Source of the DNA: Acorus gramineus
Taxonomy: Eukaryota > Streptophyta > Magnoliopsida > Acorales > Acoraceae
DNA length: 64,000 nt
Reading direction: 5' to 3'
Assembly: GCA_030737835.1 (NCBI GenBank)
Contig: JAUJYN010000039.1
Location: forward strand, 434,001-498,000
This document shows positions 33,464 to 44,994 of the stretch, in pieces. The notes beneath the pieces are model-generated. The model ran no database searches. It saw only the letters and a list, made by a program, of their open reading frames with translations, and was not told the origin of the DNA. The first letter of the stretch is position 1. Each line of letters starts with the position of its first letter. The translations under genes were made by a program, and so were the position numbers.

Positions 33464-34202
33464 TTATGAATGCAATGAAAAACCAACAAAACAGGAAACA
33501 TGCAAATATTAAATGAGTTTTCTTTTTTCGGTATTGTTTGTTGAAAATGATTTTTTAAGAAACAATGATAAAAAAGAGTCCAATCAATATAAAATTGGTT
33601 CGTAATATTCATGATTTGGATGAAAAAAATTGTGTTGAATTTCTAGAATCCAAATCTCATAATATGAGACGAGGTGAATGAACAATCGTTCAAATGATCA
33701 AGAATGATCATATGGACAATCGACTGCAAATGTTCAGATTTAGGGAATGAAAAAGATTTGTCTATACATATTCTCTGAGCGGTGATAACCAGGCCCCAAC
33801 TCACAGGCCCCACTCACACACAGGCTCCATGAGGTGTCATTACTTTATTGGTTAACTTGTTAACTTTTGAAAATAGATAAAATGACAAAATACGAATATG
33901 CCCTTCATTAAAAATACATCCCATTAGCCCAAATCCCCCTTTTTTCTTTTATTAATCTTACACCAAAACTTACCTAACTTACACATAAATTACCTAAATT
34001 GTTTTTTATCAAAATTACAGCAAAACTTACCTAAATTACAGCAAAATTACCTAAATAACACAAAAAAAAAGTTTTTTTTTATGATTATAACTATTACAGA
34101 ATGTAACAGTGTTGCATAAATGTAAATGTAACAATCTTATGATTGTATAACTGTGTTGTATAAATGTAACAGTAAATTTAATGTAGCAGAGGAGTCTACA
34201 AC
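33464..34202. other. AT-rich spacer, nothing recognised
   Basis: No gene is supported. A motif with AGGCCCC words near 33790-33835 resembles the reverse complement of CTCATGGGGCCTGTGATGGG at 52576-52596, so a small shared repeat may exist. TGTAACA words are frequent from 34090 and link this stretch to 37527-37967. Confidence 0.45.
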
Positions 34203-34739
34203 TGTCACGCCCCAGGGCGGCCGTCCCCGGGACGCGGCAAGTGTATATATGATATCAGTCTAAACAGGAGTTCAATAACATACTCACACAACAGCAAAAA
34301 TGACAACACAGACAAAAGCAGGGCTGACATGATATATACACAAATAGCGGAAGCTAAAAGACTGAATCTGCAATCCAAAAACATATTACAGACTCGATAC
34401 ATAATCAACTGTCCTGTGAGAGCCAATATATACAAAAACATCCAAATAAAATACAACCACGCGTACCCAAGCACGGAATATAACACATACAATCAAAAGG
34501 GATGCTGATAACCTCTGATACTCGCGGGACGTGGCGCTACTCCGCTACTGATGAAGTCCCTCGGGGAGCTCCTCCTCTAGATCTGACTCAGATGACACTG
34601 GAGAAAAATATTATGCGAGGGGTGAGCCACACGCTCAGTGAACAGCACAACCCATGCATCACAGATATATTAACCACTAGATATTCTTAACCACAATTTA
34701 TATTATTCAAGCCAATAAATGACAGGAACTACACAAATC

Positions 34740-34850
34740 CAGCGGGTCGCTATCGCCAACCCACTACACCCTCACCCTCACCCCTCAATAGGCGACATAG
34801 GATATTGGGACTTACAATCCAGTGGGTCGCTACATCGCCGACCCACCGCA
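34740..34850 (-). repeat. L9 G-rich plus hairpin modules (two copies)
   Basis: Arms GCGGGTCG/CAACCCAC (34742-34749, 34757-34764) pair in the sense RNA with two G-U wobbles. Arms GTGGGTCG/CGACCCAC (34822-34829, 34839-34846) are perfect. Confidence 0.75.
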
Positions 34851-35680
34851 CCCTCACCCTCACCCTCAATATGGTGACATAAGATATTGGGACTGACTAG
34901 GCTGATGGTCACCCTTGGTCCACCGATAGTCTCTCCCCACTCCGTAGGCCTTTTGGCCACCCCCACATTCAGCACAGTCCGTCCCAAATCAGGAGGTGCC
35001 TACTGATGGGAGCCCCTACACAGGACAGCCTTTCTAACACGGGGGTAGTCTCTACACGGATCCAACGAAGAGAACAGATCAGCCTATCCAACGCATATGA
35101 TCCACTCGGATCCGCAGACAACACATCAGAGCAACTCTAATGCCATGAATTCTTCAGAATTCCTCCAGGGCGCATAACCAAGATGCGGGGAACATATATA
35201 ATAATAATTATTAACAAGAGCTATAATTATAATTATTAACAAGAGTTATAATATTATTGGGACAAGAAACCTTGGGAGGGCAGCATGAGGTCCCGATACA
35301 GGACATCCCGACAACCAAACAAGGAACACGGAGTACCCTAGCCCGGGTCTCAATGTTGACCTCGCAAGGCCCCTCCCTATAATATTATACAAGGCATGCT
35401 AGCATTCAATTTAATAAATCAAACTAATAGGACGCATGCATAGGTCGAGGCTTTCCTAGCATGATAACGAGGTGACAGGATGCACGGCTCTTACACATAT
35501 CCTAAGGGTGCAAGTCCCTAACATACAAAGTCTAGGGTAGCATGCATACTACATTTTTATCATGCTTGCATGGATCACACATTACAACAAGTTAATATAA
35601 ATCCACGGTGCCCCAGGGGAGGACGGTACACGCCCAAGTGCGTATAGCGCCTCCCTACTGGGTTGGATTGTCCAACTCAC

Positions 35681-36746
35681 CGATAGTCGGGTCGTCGCGC
35701 GACCGTCCGTCAAGATCTGCAAAATAGGGTAATCAATTCAGTGAGTAAAATACACAAATAAATCCAAAAATACAATAAAATACACAACACTCGGACAGGC
35801 GTACATACGGCCTGTACGCACGCGAGCCTGAGCACTCCGACTCACTCCCGAACCCCCGGGCAGCCGTACGCACGGCCACCCAACCCAGGCACACAGCCGC
35901 GCCTCAACCCGCGCGCCCAGTCGCACGGCCGAGCCCAGCCCGCATGCCCGGACACCCTGCCGAGCCTCCCGGGTGCACCGCGCGCCCACTGCGCCCCAGT
36001 GCAGCAACCCGCGCGCACATCCGCACGCCCAGCGCCCCAACGCCGCACCCCGTGCGCACCACCCGCTCGCATCACCCGCTCGCACCACTCGCTCGACCAG
36101 CCCCAGGTGCACCCGCGCGCACTGCGCCCCAGCGCAGCGTCCCGCACACGCACCCGCCCGCACTGCGCCCCAGTGCAGCGCCCGCACACATGCCCGCTCA
36201 CACTCCCCGCTCGCACCGACTGCTCGCCCTGCGCGCACTACGCCCCCTGCGCAGCACCCGCACACCACCCGCTCGTCCACGCGCCCTTGCGCAGTGCTCC
36301 GCGCGCACGCCGCGCACTGCGCCCAGCGCGCCCGACCGCCCGTGCCCAGCGAGCCCGTCAGCACGCGCCCAGCGCGCCTGCCCGCAGCTCGCCCGCCTGC
36401 GCCTGCCTGCCTGCGCCCGACCGCCTGCGCCTGATCGCCTGCGCCTGTCTGCCTGCGCGCGCCGCTGGCCGCATGCGCCCGAACCGAGCTCCACCCGCGC
36501 GCACGCCCGCGTGCACGCCCACGCTGCCCGAGTACTGCCTGCCTGCGCGCTGCCTGCCTGCCTGAGCCCTGCCTGCCTGCGCGCACAGCCTACCCGAGCC
36601 CTCTACCACCACCCAACGGCCACCAATGGCCTCCAACTGCCTCCGACCGCCACCAACGGCCACCCTCCGCCACCCACAGCCACCCTAACTCAAAAACCTC
36701 CTCCTAACAAGCATCTAAACAAGAAAGGAAGGAAAGAAAGCCTTAC
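35681..36746 (-). other. L9: putative intron 1 and micro-exon
   Basis: On the minus strand: donor GTAAGG at 36746-36741, the longest GC-rich block in the window (about 36620-35830), acceptor TTTTGCAG ending at 35717, micro-exon 35716-35681 (36 nt), donor GTGAGT at 35680-35675. The putative intron is 1030 bp. The 333-codon open frame at 35944-36945 lies in the opposite sense across it and into exon 1, and is judged a composition artefact. Confidence 0.6.
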
Positions 36747-37526
36747 CCAAGGGGAGGAAAGGAAGGGAAGGGGACCGGGAGCTCTTCGTGCACCGAAACA
36801 CCTCCCCGAAGACCTCCACCACCAAGACCTCTTTCAACCTTCAAAGGGGTTGAAAATCAGAGGAGAAAAGAGGGGGTTAGAGGGGGTCAAACTCGTGGGA
36901 AGTCGAATCCGAGACCACCGGTGGATAGATCGGGATGAGATCTAACCTTTCTCTTCTTTGGGTTTTAGGTTTTGACCCCTTGAACTAGGTCAAATGGTGG
37001 TTTTAAAGAGAGGGAGAGAGAGAGAGAAATTTGGAAACGATGATGAATAGGGGGGGTTTTGTCTTGGTTGTGGGATTTCTTTATACTCACACCCACACCT
37101 CACACACTCACACCCCCTAATTAGATTAGCCCTAATTAGGTTTAGGCTAGGTTTAGGTGATCTAAGTACACTTTGACCCTAGTCAACCCAACCAAACTAA
37201 AATCCAAAACCATTTGACCAAGTCAAAGGTCAAATTTGACCAAGTCAAGTCTCCCAATGACTTTTCACACAGTCAAAACCCGGATACGCTTCGGAGCTAC
37301 GAAATTTTGAAGCGTCACCGGAATTCTATGAAATTTTCGTGAGTGGCTTGGAATGGCACCAGGACACATAATATGCAGTTAGATTTTCAATCGGAGTCCT
37401 CAAACTCAGGACGATAGCTAACAGTCCAAGATTTTAGCGGTTCCGATCGAGAAAACGAAAAAAACTGAAAAACTGCCAGAATGTCCCAACGGTGACCAGA
37501 AGGTTAAAAGTGACACATATATAACA

Positions 37527-37967
37527 ACAACAATGACTATTTGCTCTTCAAATAAAAAAACAAATAAAAAATTTGCTCTTCAATGACTATTTAGATTGTC
37601 ATGTAAAAAATGTAACACTTCCACAACAATACACCTGTAGTTAACTGTTACATTTACAAATATATAAATCATTACATGTATGCGATTGATTGTTACATTT
37701 ACAAATGTAACATATATAAATCATTATGTGTATGCGATTAAATGTTACATTTACGAATGTAACGAAAATATACATTTATGAATGACTGTTACATTTACAA
37801 CTGAGCACATACAAATCATTGTGTATGCGAACTGACTGTTACATTTACAAATGTAACACTGTTAAGAAAATGACTACTTATGTTGTAAAGAATGTAGCAG
37901 TATCATCAATTCAAACAACCACATATAAAATGTAACAGTATCTAGTGTTACATTTAGATATTGATAC
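37527..37967. repeat. Palindromic TGTTACATTTACAAATGTAACA repeats
   Basis: Between about 37640 and 37865 a unit containing TGTTACATTTACAAATGTAAC (nearly self-complementary) plus TATAAATCATTA and GTATGCGAnTGA recurs about four times at 50-60-bp spacing. TGTAACAGT words also lie left of L9 (34095-34190). L9 and probably L10 inserted into one AT-rich element carrying these sub-terminal repeats. Confidence 0.65.
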
Positions 37968-38500
37968 TGTCACGCCCCAGGGCGGCCAACCCAGGGACGC
38001 GGCAAGTGTATGTATCATATCAGAAGCCTACACAGGAGGTCAATAATATATATCATACACAGACAACTAGAATGACACACATGCAACAAAAGGGGCTGAC
38101 ATGATATATACACCAAATGCGGAAGCAAAAGACTGAATCTGTGAATAAACATTCTACAGACTCGATACTCAATCATCTGTCCTGTGAGAGCCAATATACA
38201 CAAATACAACTGAATATATACAACACGTGCTCAGCACGGAAATACAATACATACAGTCAAGAAGGGATGCTGATAACCTCTGGCACTCGCGGAACGTGGC
38301 GCTGCTCCGCTACTGAAGAAATCCCTCGGAAAGCTCCAACTGCTGCTCCGGCTCTAGCTCAGGCTCAGTGACCACTGGGGAAAAACATGTGCGAGGGGTG
38401 AGCCACACGCTCAGTGAACAGCACAACCCACGCATCACAGACAATATTTACCAATATTCCATTATTTTATCCAGCCATCAATACATAACAACATAATCCA

Positions 38501-38620
38501 GTGGTTCGTACTTCGCCGAACCACCACACCCTCACCCTCACCCATCCATGGGTGACATAGGCTATTGGGACTGATAATCATCTATTCACAAATCCAGTAG
38601 GTCGCTCATCGCCAACCCAC
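38501..38620 (-). repeat. L10 G-rich plus hairpin modules (two copies)
   Basis: GTGGTTCG/CGAACCAC (38501-38508, 38517-38524) is perfect. GTAGGTCG/CAACCCAC (38597-38604, 38613-38620) pairs in the sense strand with wobbles. They match the two L6 modules in order. Confidence 0.75.
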
Positions 38621-39617
38621 TACACCCTCACCCTCACCCTACCACGGGTGACATAGGATTTTGGGACTGACTAGGCTGTTGGTCACCCTTGGTCCACCGA
38701 TAGTCTCTCCCTCCACTCCGTAGGCCGCCTGGTCTACTCCCACATTCAGCACAGTCCGAAACCAAATCAGGAGGTGCCTACTAATGGGAGCCCTCTGTCA
38801 GGAAGGCCCTGTCTAACGCTGGGGGTAGCCCTACCGGATCCAACGCAGGGAACAGAACAGCCTATCCATACGCATATGATCCACTCGGATCCGCCGACTA
38901 CATATCATTACAACTCAAATGTCATGAATTCCTCTGAATTCAACCAGGTGCATCATCAAGACGCGGGAACATGTACAAAAATCAGCAAGGCTGGAATATC
39001 ATTGGGGGAAAGAAACTCGGAAGGGCGGCGTGAGTTCCCGTTATAGGATACCCCGACAACCAAACAAGGAACACGGAGTACCCTAACCCGGGTCTCACCG
39101 CTGTCCTTGCAAGGCCCCTCCCCTATAATATCTACCAACTATGCTAATAATTATACCAATCATACAATCATTACATATAATATTATTGGGACTAGAACCT
39201 TGGGAGGGCAGCCTGAGGTCCCGATACAGGACATCCCGACAACCAAACAAGGAACACGGAGTACCCTAACACGGGTCTCAGCGTTGACCTCGCAAGGCTC
39301 CTCCCTATAATATTATTCTAAGGCATGCGATCTAACAGATACCAGCATTTAATTTAATGAATAAACTAGTAGGACGCATACACAGGTCGAGGTTTCCTAA
39401 CAGAAACAGGAGGCATGGTGCATGGCTCTTACACCTATCCTATGGGTGCAAGTCCCTAACAGAAAAGCCTAGGGTAACATGCATTTCTACATATTCATCA
39501 GGCTCACATGCAATACATATTATTACAGGTTAATATAATCCACGGTGCCCCAGGAGAGGTCGGTATACGCCCAAGTGCGTATAACACCTCTCTACTGGGT
39601 TGGATTGTCCCACTCAC

Positions 39618-40600
39618 CAGAATCGGGGTCGTCGCGCGACCGTCCGTCGAGATCTGCAAGACAGGGTATTATTTGGTAAGTATAAATCCACAAATATTAT
39701 TAAATACTCAAATAAATACCCAAAACCCACAACAAACACCTAACACTCGGGCAAACGTGCACGCGACCCGCACGCACGTTAACCCGAGCACTCCGGCAAC
39801 TACCCGCGCGGCCGGCAACCACCCGCACGGCCACCCGACTGCCCGGGTGCACCGCCGCGCCTCCGCCCGCGCACCCCGCGCGCCTCGCGCCGCCCGCGAG
39901 CACCCTGCGCGCCCCCGCGCGCAGCGCCTCGCCTCGCGCGCACCCCGCGCGCACCTCCGCCACCTCGCCGCGCCTCGCGCGCACCTCGCACGCACCTCCG
40001 CCACCTTGCCGCACCTCGCGCGCACCTCGCACGCACCTCCGCCACCTTGCCGCACCTCGCGCGCACCTCCACGGCCTCGCCGCACCCTCCGCGCGCACCA
40101 CCACGGCCTCGCCGCGCCTCCGCGCGCACCCCGCGCTCGGCCACCACCTCGCGCACGCACGCCTAGCACCTGCGCGACCAGCTCCTCGCGCACCAGCCCG
40201 CCCAGCACCTCGCGCACCAGCTCCTCGGGCTCACTGCCCGCTGCTTGAGGCCCCCAGCACGCCTGCACGACCGGCACAGCACGCCTGCACGACCAGCACA
40301 GCACGCCTCCCGCGCGCGCCAGCTTGCACGCCGCGCGCACGCGCGCCCGCGCACGCACGCGCGCATGACCGCGCGCGCCCAGCCTGCGCGCTGCTGCTGC
40401 TCTGCCTGCTGCCCGAGAGCACCTCCCACCAGCCCGAGCACCACCACCTGCTGCCCGAGACCACCCAAACCACCACCCACCGACCTCCGACCACCTCCAC
40501 CGCCCTCCGACGGCCACCCACAGCCGCCGACCTCCTCCCATACACAGATCCACACTCCTAGCATACATCTATGCAAGAAAAGTGAAGAAATAGGGCTTAC
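39618..40600 (-). other. L10: putative intron 1 and micro-exon
   Basis: On the minus strand: donor GTAAGC at 40600-40595, acceptor TCTTGCAG ending at 39654, micro-exon 39653-39618 (36 nt), donor GTGAGT at 39617-39612. The putative intron is 947 bp, about 100 bp longer than in L6 because the GC minisatellites differ. Confidence 0.6.
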
Positions 40601-41189
40601 CGAGGGGAGGGAGCGAAGTCCGGACGCTCTCCGCGCGCCGAAACCTTTCCCAAAGGCTCTCTTACACCCCGATCTATCACGGCCCTCGATTTGGCTCGAA
40701 ACAGAGGAGAGAGAGGGGAGGTCGGGGAGGCTAGAGTCGTCGGAATCGGGATTTGAAGGCACCGGGGTGTAGATCGGGACCCGATCTACACTTCCCGTGC
40801 TTTAGGTTTTCGATTTTGAGGGGTCTAGGGGGCTTGAAAGGAAGAAAAACGGAGAGGGGAGAGAGAGATCTCGACGAGGAAGACAATGAACAGTGCAAAG
40901 ATATTTTTTTTGATTCCTTTTAAGTAGAGCGCGACTTAAAAACCCGGATACGCCCCGGAACTGCGAAATTTTTGCAAACGATGCCGGAATTCGATGAAAT
41001 TTTTATGAGAGGTCTAAAATGGCACCAGGACACCAAATATGCAGTCAGATTTCCAATCGGAGTCCTCTAGCTCAGACGATAGCTAACAGTCCAAAAATTA
41101 GCGGTTCCGATCGAAAACCCTAAAAATTTTAAAAACTGCCAGGACGCTCCAACGGTTACCAGCAGGTTAAAAGTGACACAAATATAACA

Positions 41190-41675
41190 GATACAAACAA
41201 ATCAAAACTATGTAAAATGACATTCAATCCATGAATAATATTCTTTTTTAAACATTTATAACAAAAAAATACAACACAATTCGATTATAAATCCAATAAT
41301 AATCAACCTGATCGGATAGACATTGATGTGAGATCCAAACAAAAAAAAAAACCAGCTTCCGTGCCTTCCAAGACCTCGAAAGTATAAATTCGGATCTGCT
41401 CCCACATGTTCTTCAATAAACAAAATCGAATCTGATATTCAAACTTCGGTTAAAATTGTTGATCGATTATCATAATTGAATAATGGTGAAAAAACAGAGG
41501 ATCTGATCCCACCTGTTCTTCATAAAAAAAATCGATTCGGAATTCATTAATCGATCGGTTTTTAATGGTGAAAAAACAAACACGATTTCAGAATTGATTT
41601 CATTCCACAATCATAGGGGATCAAAACCGTCCAACACATTTTAGGTAGTTATTATTTGAAGGGTAAAATGGGTAA
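41190..41675. other. AT-rich spacer, nothing recognised
   Basis: No coding or repeat feature is supported. Two related phrases with GGATCTGnTCCCAC and TGTTCTTCA recur near 41393-41420 and 41500-41525, suggesting an old short duplication. Confidence 0.45.
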
Positions 41676-41941
41676 TGTTATATATGTGTCACTTTTAACC
41701 TACTGGTAACCGTTGGAACGTCCTTGCAGTTTTTTGATTTTTTTTTTTGGTTTTCGATCGGTACCGCTAATTTTTGGACTGTTAGCTATCGTCCTGAGTT
41801 AGAGGACTCCGATTGAAAATCTAAGTGCATATTTGGTGTCCTGGTGCCATTTTAAGCCTCTCACGAAAATTTCATCGAATTCCGGTAACGTTTCTGAAAT
41901 TTCGCAGTTCCGGGGCGTATCTGGGTTTTTAAGTCGCTCGC

Positions 41942-41949
41942 TATATAAG
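41942..41949 (+). promoter_or_regulatory. L11 TATA box
   Basis: TATATAAG lies 266 bp from the LTR start, at the same place as in L6. ACTATTCATCATC follows 24 bp later. The transcript would start near 41972 and run through exon 1, the putative intron and on to gag. Confidence 0.6.
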
Positions 41950-42265
41950 GGTCGGATCTAATTTTCGAAACACTATTCATCATCCCTACCAATGTAATTT
42001 TCTCTCTCCCCTCTCTTCTTTTCTCACTATTGATCCCCCTAGACCCCTCAAAGCTTAAAACCTAAAACCTAGGAAGTGTAGATCGGGTCCCGATCTACAC
42101 CCGGTGGTTTCAAATCTCGATTCCGACGAGTTTGACCCCTCCGTCCGCCCTCTCTTCTTCACTGATTTGAGCCATTTCGGTGGTGGAGGTAGATCCGGGC
42201 GGTGGAAGCCTTTGGGGAAAGGTTTCGGCGCGCGGAGAGCGTCTGGACTTCCCTTCCTCCCCTTG

Positions 42266-42831
42266 GTAAGCCCTATTTCCCCTCTTTTCTTGCTTAGATG
42301 GATGTTAGGAGGTGGGTTTTGGGGTTGGGTGGAGGTCGGCGGCTGTGGGTGGCCGTCGGAGGGCTGTGGAGGTGGTCGGAGGTCGGTGGGTGGTGGTAGG
42401 GGTGCTCGGGTATGGGTGGGGGATGGTCTCGGGCAGCAGGTAGCACCGGCAGCAGCACAGCAGCGCAGCAGGCTGGGCGCGCGCGGGGCGTGCGGGGTGC
42501 TCGCGGGCCAGCGCGAGGCGTGCGGGGCATGCGCGGGCGGCTGCGCTGGGGCGCAGGGGGCGCGCGGTGCACCCGGGAGGTCTGGCTGAGGCGCGGCGGT
42601 GCACCCGGGTGGTCGGGCGGCCGTGCGGGTGGTTGCCGGCCGTGCGGGTGGTTGCCGGGGGTGCTCGGGCTAGCGTGCGTGCGGGTCGTATGCGCGTTTG
42701 CCCGAGTGTTAGGTGTTTAGTTGTGGGTTTTGTATGTTTGGGTATTTTTAGAGTATTTATGTTTGTTCTCACCATATTGAATGTCTGTCTTGCAGATCTA
42801 GACGGACGGTCGCGCGACGACCCAGATACTG
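42266..42831 (+). other. L11: putative intron 1 and micro-exon
   Basis: Donor CCCTTG|GTAAGC at 42266; acceptor TGTCTTGCAG ending at 42795; micro-exon 42796-42831 (36 nt); donor GTGAGT at 42832. The putative intron is 530 bp with a shorter GC-rich block. Confidence 0.6.
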
Positions 42832-43608
42832 GTGAGTGGGACAATCCAACCCAGTAGAGAGGTGTTATACGCACTTGGGCGTATACCGACCTCTCTTGGG
42901 GCACCATGGATAATATTGGCATGTGTAATATGTATATCATGCGAGCATGATTTAATTGTAGAATGCATGTTACCCTAGACTTTGCATGTTAGGGACTTGC
43001 ACCCTTAGGATATGGGTATGAGCCATGCACCATGTCCCCTGTTTCCATGTTAGGAAGCCCGACCGATGAATGTGCCCTACTAGTTTATTTATTAAATTAA
43101 ATGCTAGTTTTTGTTAAATTGCATGTTATAGTGAATATTATAGGGGAGGGGCCTTGCGAGGACAGCGGTGAGACCCGGGTTAGGGTACACCGTGTTCCTT
43201 GTTTGGTTGTCGGGGTGTCCTATAACGGGAACTCACGCTGCCCTCCCGAGTTTCTTTCCCCCAATGATATTCCACCCTTGTTATAACCTTATGCATGTTC
43301 CCCGCATCGTAGTTATGCGCCCTGGTGGGTTCTGAGGAATTCAGAACAGTAGTGTTGTTATGATGTGTTGTCTGCGGATCCGAGTGGATCATATGCGATG
43401 GATAGGCTGTTCTGTTCCCTTCGTTGGATCCGTGTAGAGACTACCTCAGCGTTAGACAGGTTGTCCCGTGCAGGGGCTCCCAGTAGTAGGCGCCTCCTGA
43501 TTTGGTAGAAGGACTGTGCTGAACGTGGGAGTGGCCAAACGACCTACGGAGTGAGGAGAGACTATCGGTGGACCAAGGGTGACCAACAGCCTAGTCAGTC
43601 CCAAGAGC

Positions 43609-44368
43609 CTATGTCACCCGTTGTAGGGTGAGGGTGAGGGTGTAGTGGGTTGGCGATGAGCGACCCGCTGGATTTGTCTATGGATGATTGTCAGTCCCAA
43701 TATCCTATCTCACTCCTGTTGAGGGGTGAGGGTGAGGGTGTAGTAGGTTGGCGATAGCGACCTGCTGGATTGGTGTAGTTAGTCCCAATATCCTTGGTCA
43801 CCCCTTGAGGGGTGAGGGTGAGGGTGTAGCGGGTTGGCGGAAGCGACCCGCTGGTTTTGTGTTGATTAGTCCCAATATCCTGGGTCACCCATTGAGGGTG
43901 AGGGTGTAGTGGGTTGGCGTTAGCGACCCACTAGTTTGAGGAATTGTTGTTAATTGTGGCTATGGTAATGTGGTTGTGGATGTTAAGGATTATCTGGTTG
44001 TGGTCAATATTGTCTGTGATGCATGGGTTGTGCCGTTCACTGAGCGTTAGACAGGTTGTCCCGTGCAGGGGCTCCCACTAGTAGGCGCCTCCTGACTTGG
44101 AAGGACTGCGCTGAACATGGGAGTGGCCAAACAACCGCGGAGTGAGGAGAGACTATCGGTGGACCAAGGGTAACCAACAGCCTAGTCAGTCCCAAGAGCC
44201 TAGGTCACCTGTTGAGAGGTGAGGGTGAGGGTATGGTGGGCCGGCGATGCGACGACCCACAGGATTATGAATGGATGATTATCAACCCGCTAAGTCCCAA
44301 CATCCTAGGTCACCTGTTGAGGGTGAGGGTGAGGGTGAGGGTATGGGGTTCGGCGATGAACGAACCCC
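43609..44368 (+). repeat. L11 array of G-rich plus hairpin modules (six)
   Basis: Arms are: GTGGGTTG/CGACCCGC (43645, 43661); GTAGGTTG/CGACCTGC (43743, 43758); GCGGGTTG/CGACCCGC (43829, 43844); GTGGGTTG/CGACCCAC (43909, 43924); GTGGGCCG/CGACCCAC (44236, 44253; one mismatch); GGGGTTCG/CGAACCCC (44345, 44361; perfect). Second, third and fifth pairs vary on both sides, while the loop GGCGnnnG is more constant. Each has the GTGAGGGTGAGGGTG lead. Confidence 0.82.
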
Positions 44369-44877
44369 CGGATGTGATATTATGCCACTTGTGGCTTATG
44401 AATTGATTAAATGTGGTTAATATGAACTGTATGCATGGGTTGTGCTATTCACTGAGCGTGTGGCTCACCCCTCACATATTGTCTTTTCAGTGATCTCTGA
44501 GGGAGGAGCTTCCCGAGCGACTACACCGGCAGAGGGCAGCGCCGCGTCCCACGAGTTTTGAGGCCATCAGCACCCTTCTTTCTGTTGTATGTATATGTTC
44601 TGTGCTTGGGCACTTAGTTGGATTATATTTGGATTTTGTTGTGTATATTATGCATGTTGGCTCTCACAGGACTTATGATTATGTATCGAGTCTGTAGTGT
44701 GTTTTGACTACAGACTCAGTCTTTTAGCTTCCGCATTTGTATATATTATGTCAGCCCTGCTTTTATCTGTGTGTCATTTTAGTGATTGTTTGTGGTTTAT
44801 TATTGATTTCCTGTCACTGATATCATATATACACTTGCCGCGTCCCGGGGACGGCCGCCCTGGGGCGTGACAAAAGT

Positions 44878-44890
44878 TGGTATCAGAGCC
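44878..44890 (+). other. Primer-binding site of element X (tRNA-iMet)
   Basis: TGGTATCAGAGCC begins five bases after the LTR end. It is complementary to the 3' end of plant initiator methionine tRNA, the usual primer of Ty3/gypsy elements. Confidence 0.92.
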
Positions 44891-44969
44891 TGGTCCTGTC
44901 AGAGCCAAATGTCTTCCTTTGATAGAGATGAGTCCTAGGATTTCTATATGCGTATTCTGATCCTAGTGT

Positions 44970-44994
44970 CTGGTTTTCTTAGGTTGCTGATATG
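44970..44994 (+). other. Candidate splice acceptor just before gag ATG (X)
   Basis: A pyrimidine-rich CTGGTTTTCTTAG ends at 44982, nine bases before the gag ATG at 44992. Joined to the micro-exon donor at 42832 it would remove a 2151-nt second intron holding the hairpin array and the primer-binding site. Element Y keeps the same sequence (acceptor ending 61008). No spliced copy is available to prove this joint. Confidence 0.35.

Larger units (their letters stand above)
34203..37526 (-). mobile_element. Solo LTR L9 (type A)
   Basis: It is 3324 bp, from TGTCACGCCCC to ATATATAACA, with exact duplications ACAAC at 34198-34202 and 37527-37531. It resembles L4 most (same GC-block wording and U3 with TTGACCAAGTCAA). 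Like L4 it has a GAATTCTTCAGAATTC palindrome (35146-35161) and a U3 ending near a CTTTATACTCACACC segment. Confidence 0.93.
37968..41189 (-). mobile_element. Solo LTR L10 (type A), near-identical to L6
   Basis: It is 3222 bp, from TGTCACGCCCC to AATATAACA, with exact duplications GATAC at 37963-37967 and 41190-41194. It is the inverted near-twin of L6: several stretches, for example around 38956-39138 against 20938-21120, are identical. It shares the same duplicated CCGTGTTCCTTGTTTGG block. Its U3 differs from L6 before exon 1, having an ACTTAAAAGG-like segment where L6 has TATATAAG. Confidence 0.93.
41676..44872 (+). mobile_element. 5' LTR L11 of element X (mosaic)
   Basis: It starts TGTTATATATGTGTCACTTT and ends GGGGCGTGACA. 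Element X has exact duplications GGTAA at 41671-41675 and 52559-52563. The LTR is mosaic: up to the TTCACTGAGCGT box (about 44044) it is one ordinary copy. It then restarts at TTAGACAGGTTGTCCCGTGC, a block already present near 43453, and runs to the end as a near-identical copy of 51590-52422 in L12. The joint shares GCGT with both templates. Confidence 0.88.

Noticed and set aside
35944-36945. 333-codon open frame on the plus strand over L9
   Set aside because: It runs antisense to the LTR through GC-rich low-complexity DNA and exon 1. Similar long frames exist in several frames at once. The protein is Ala/Arg/Pro repeats without a domain.
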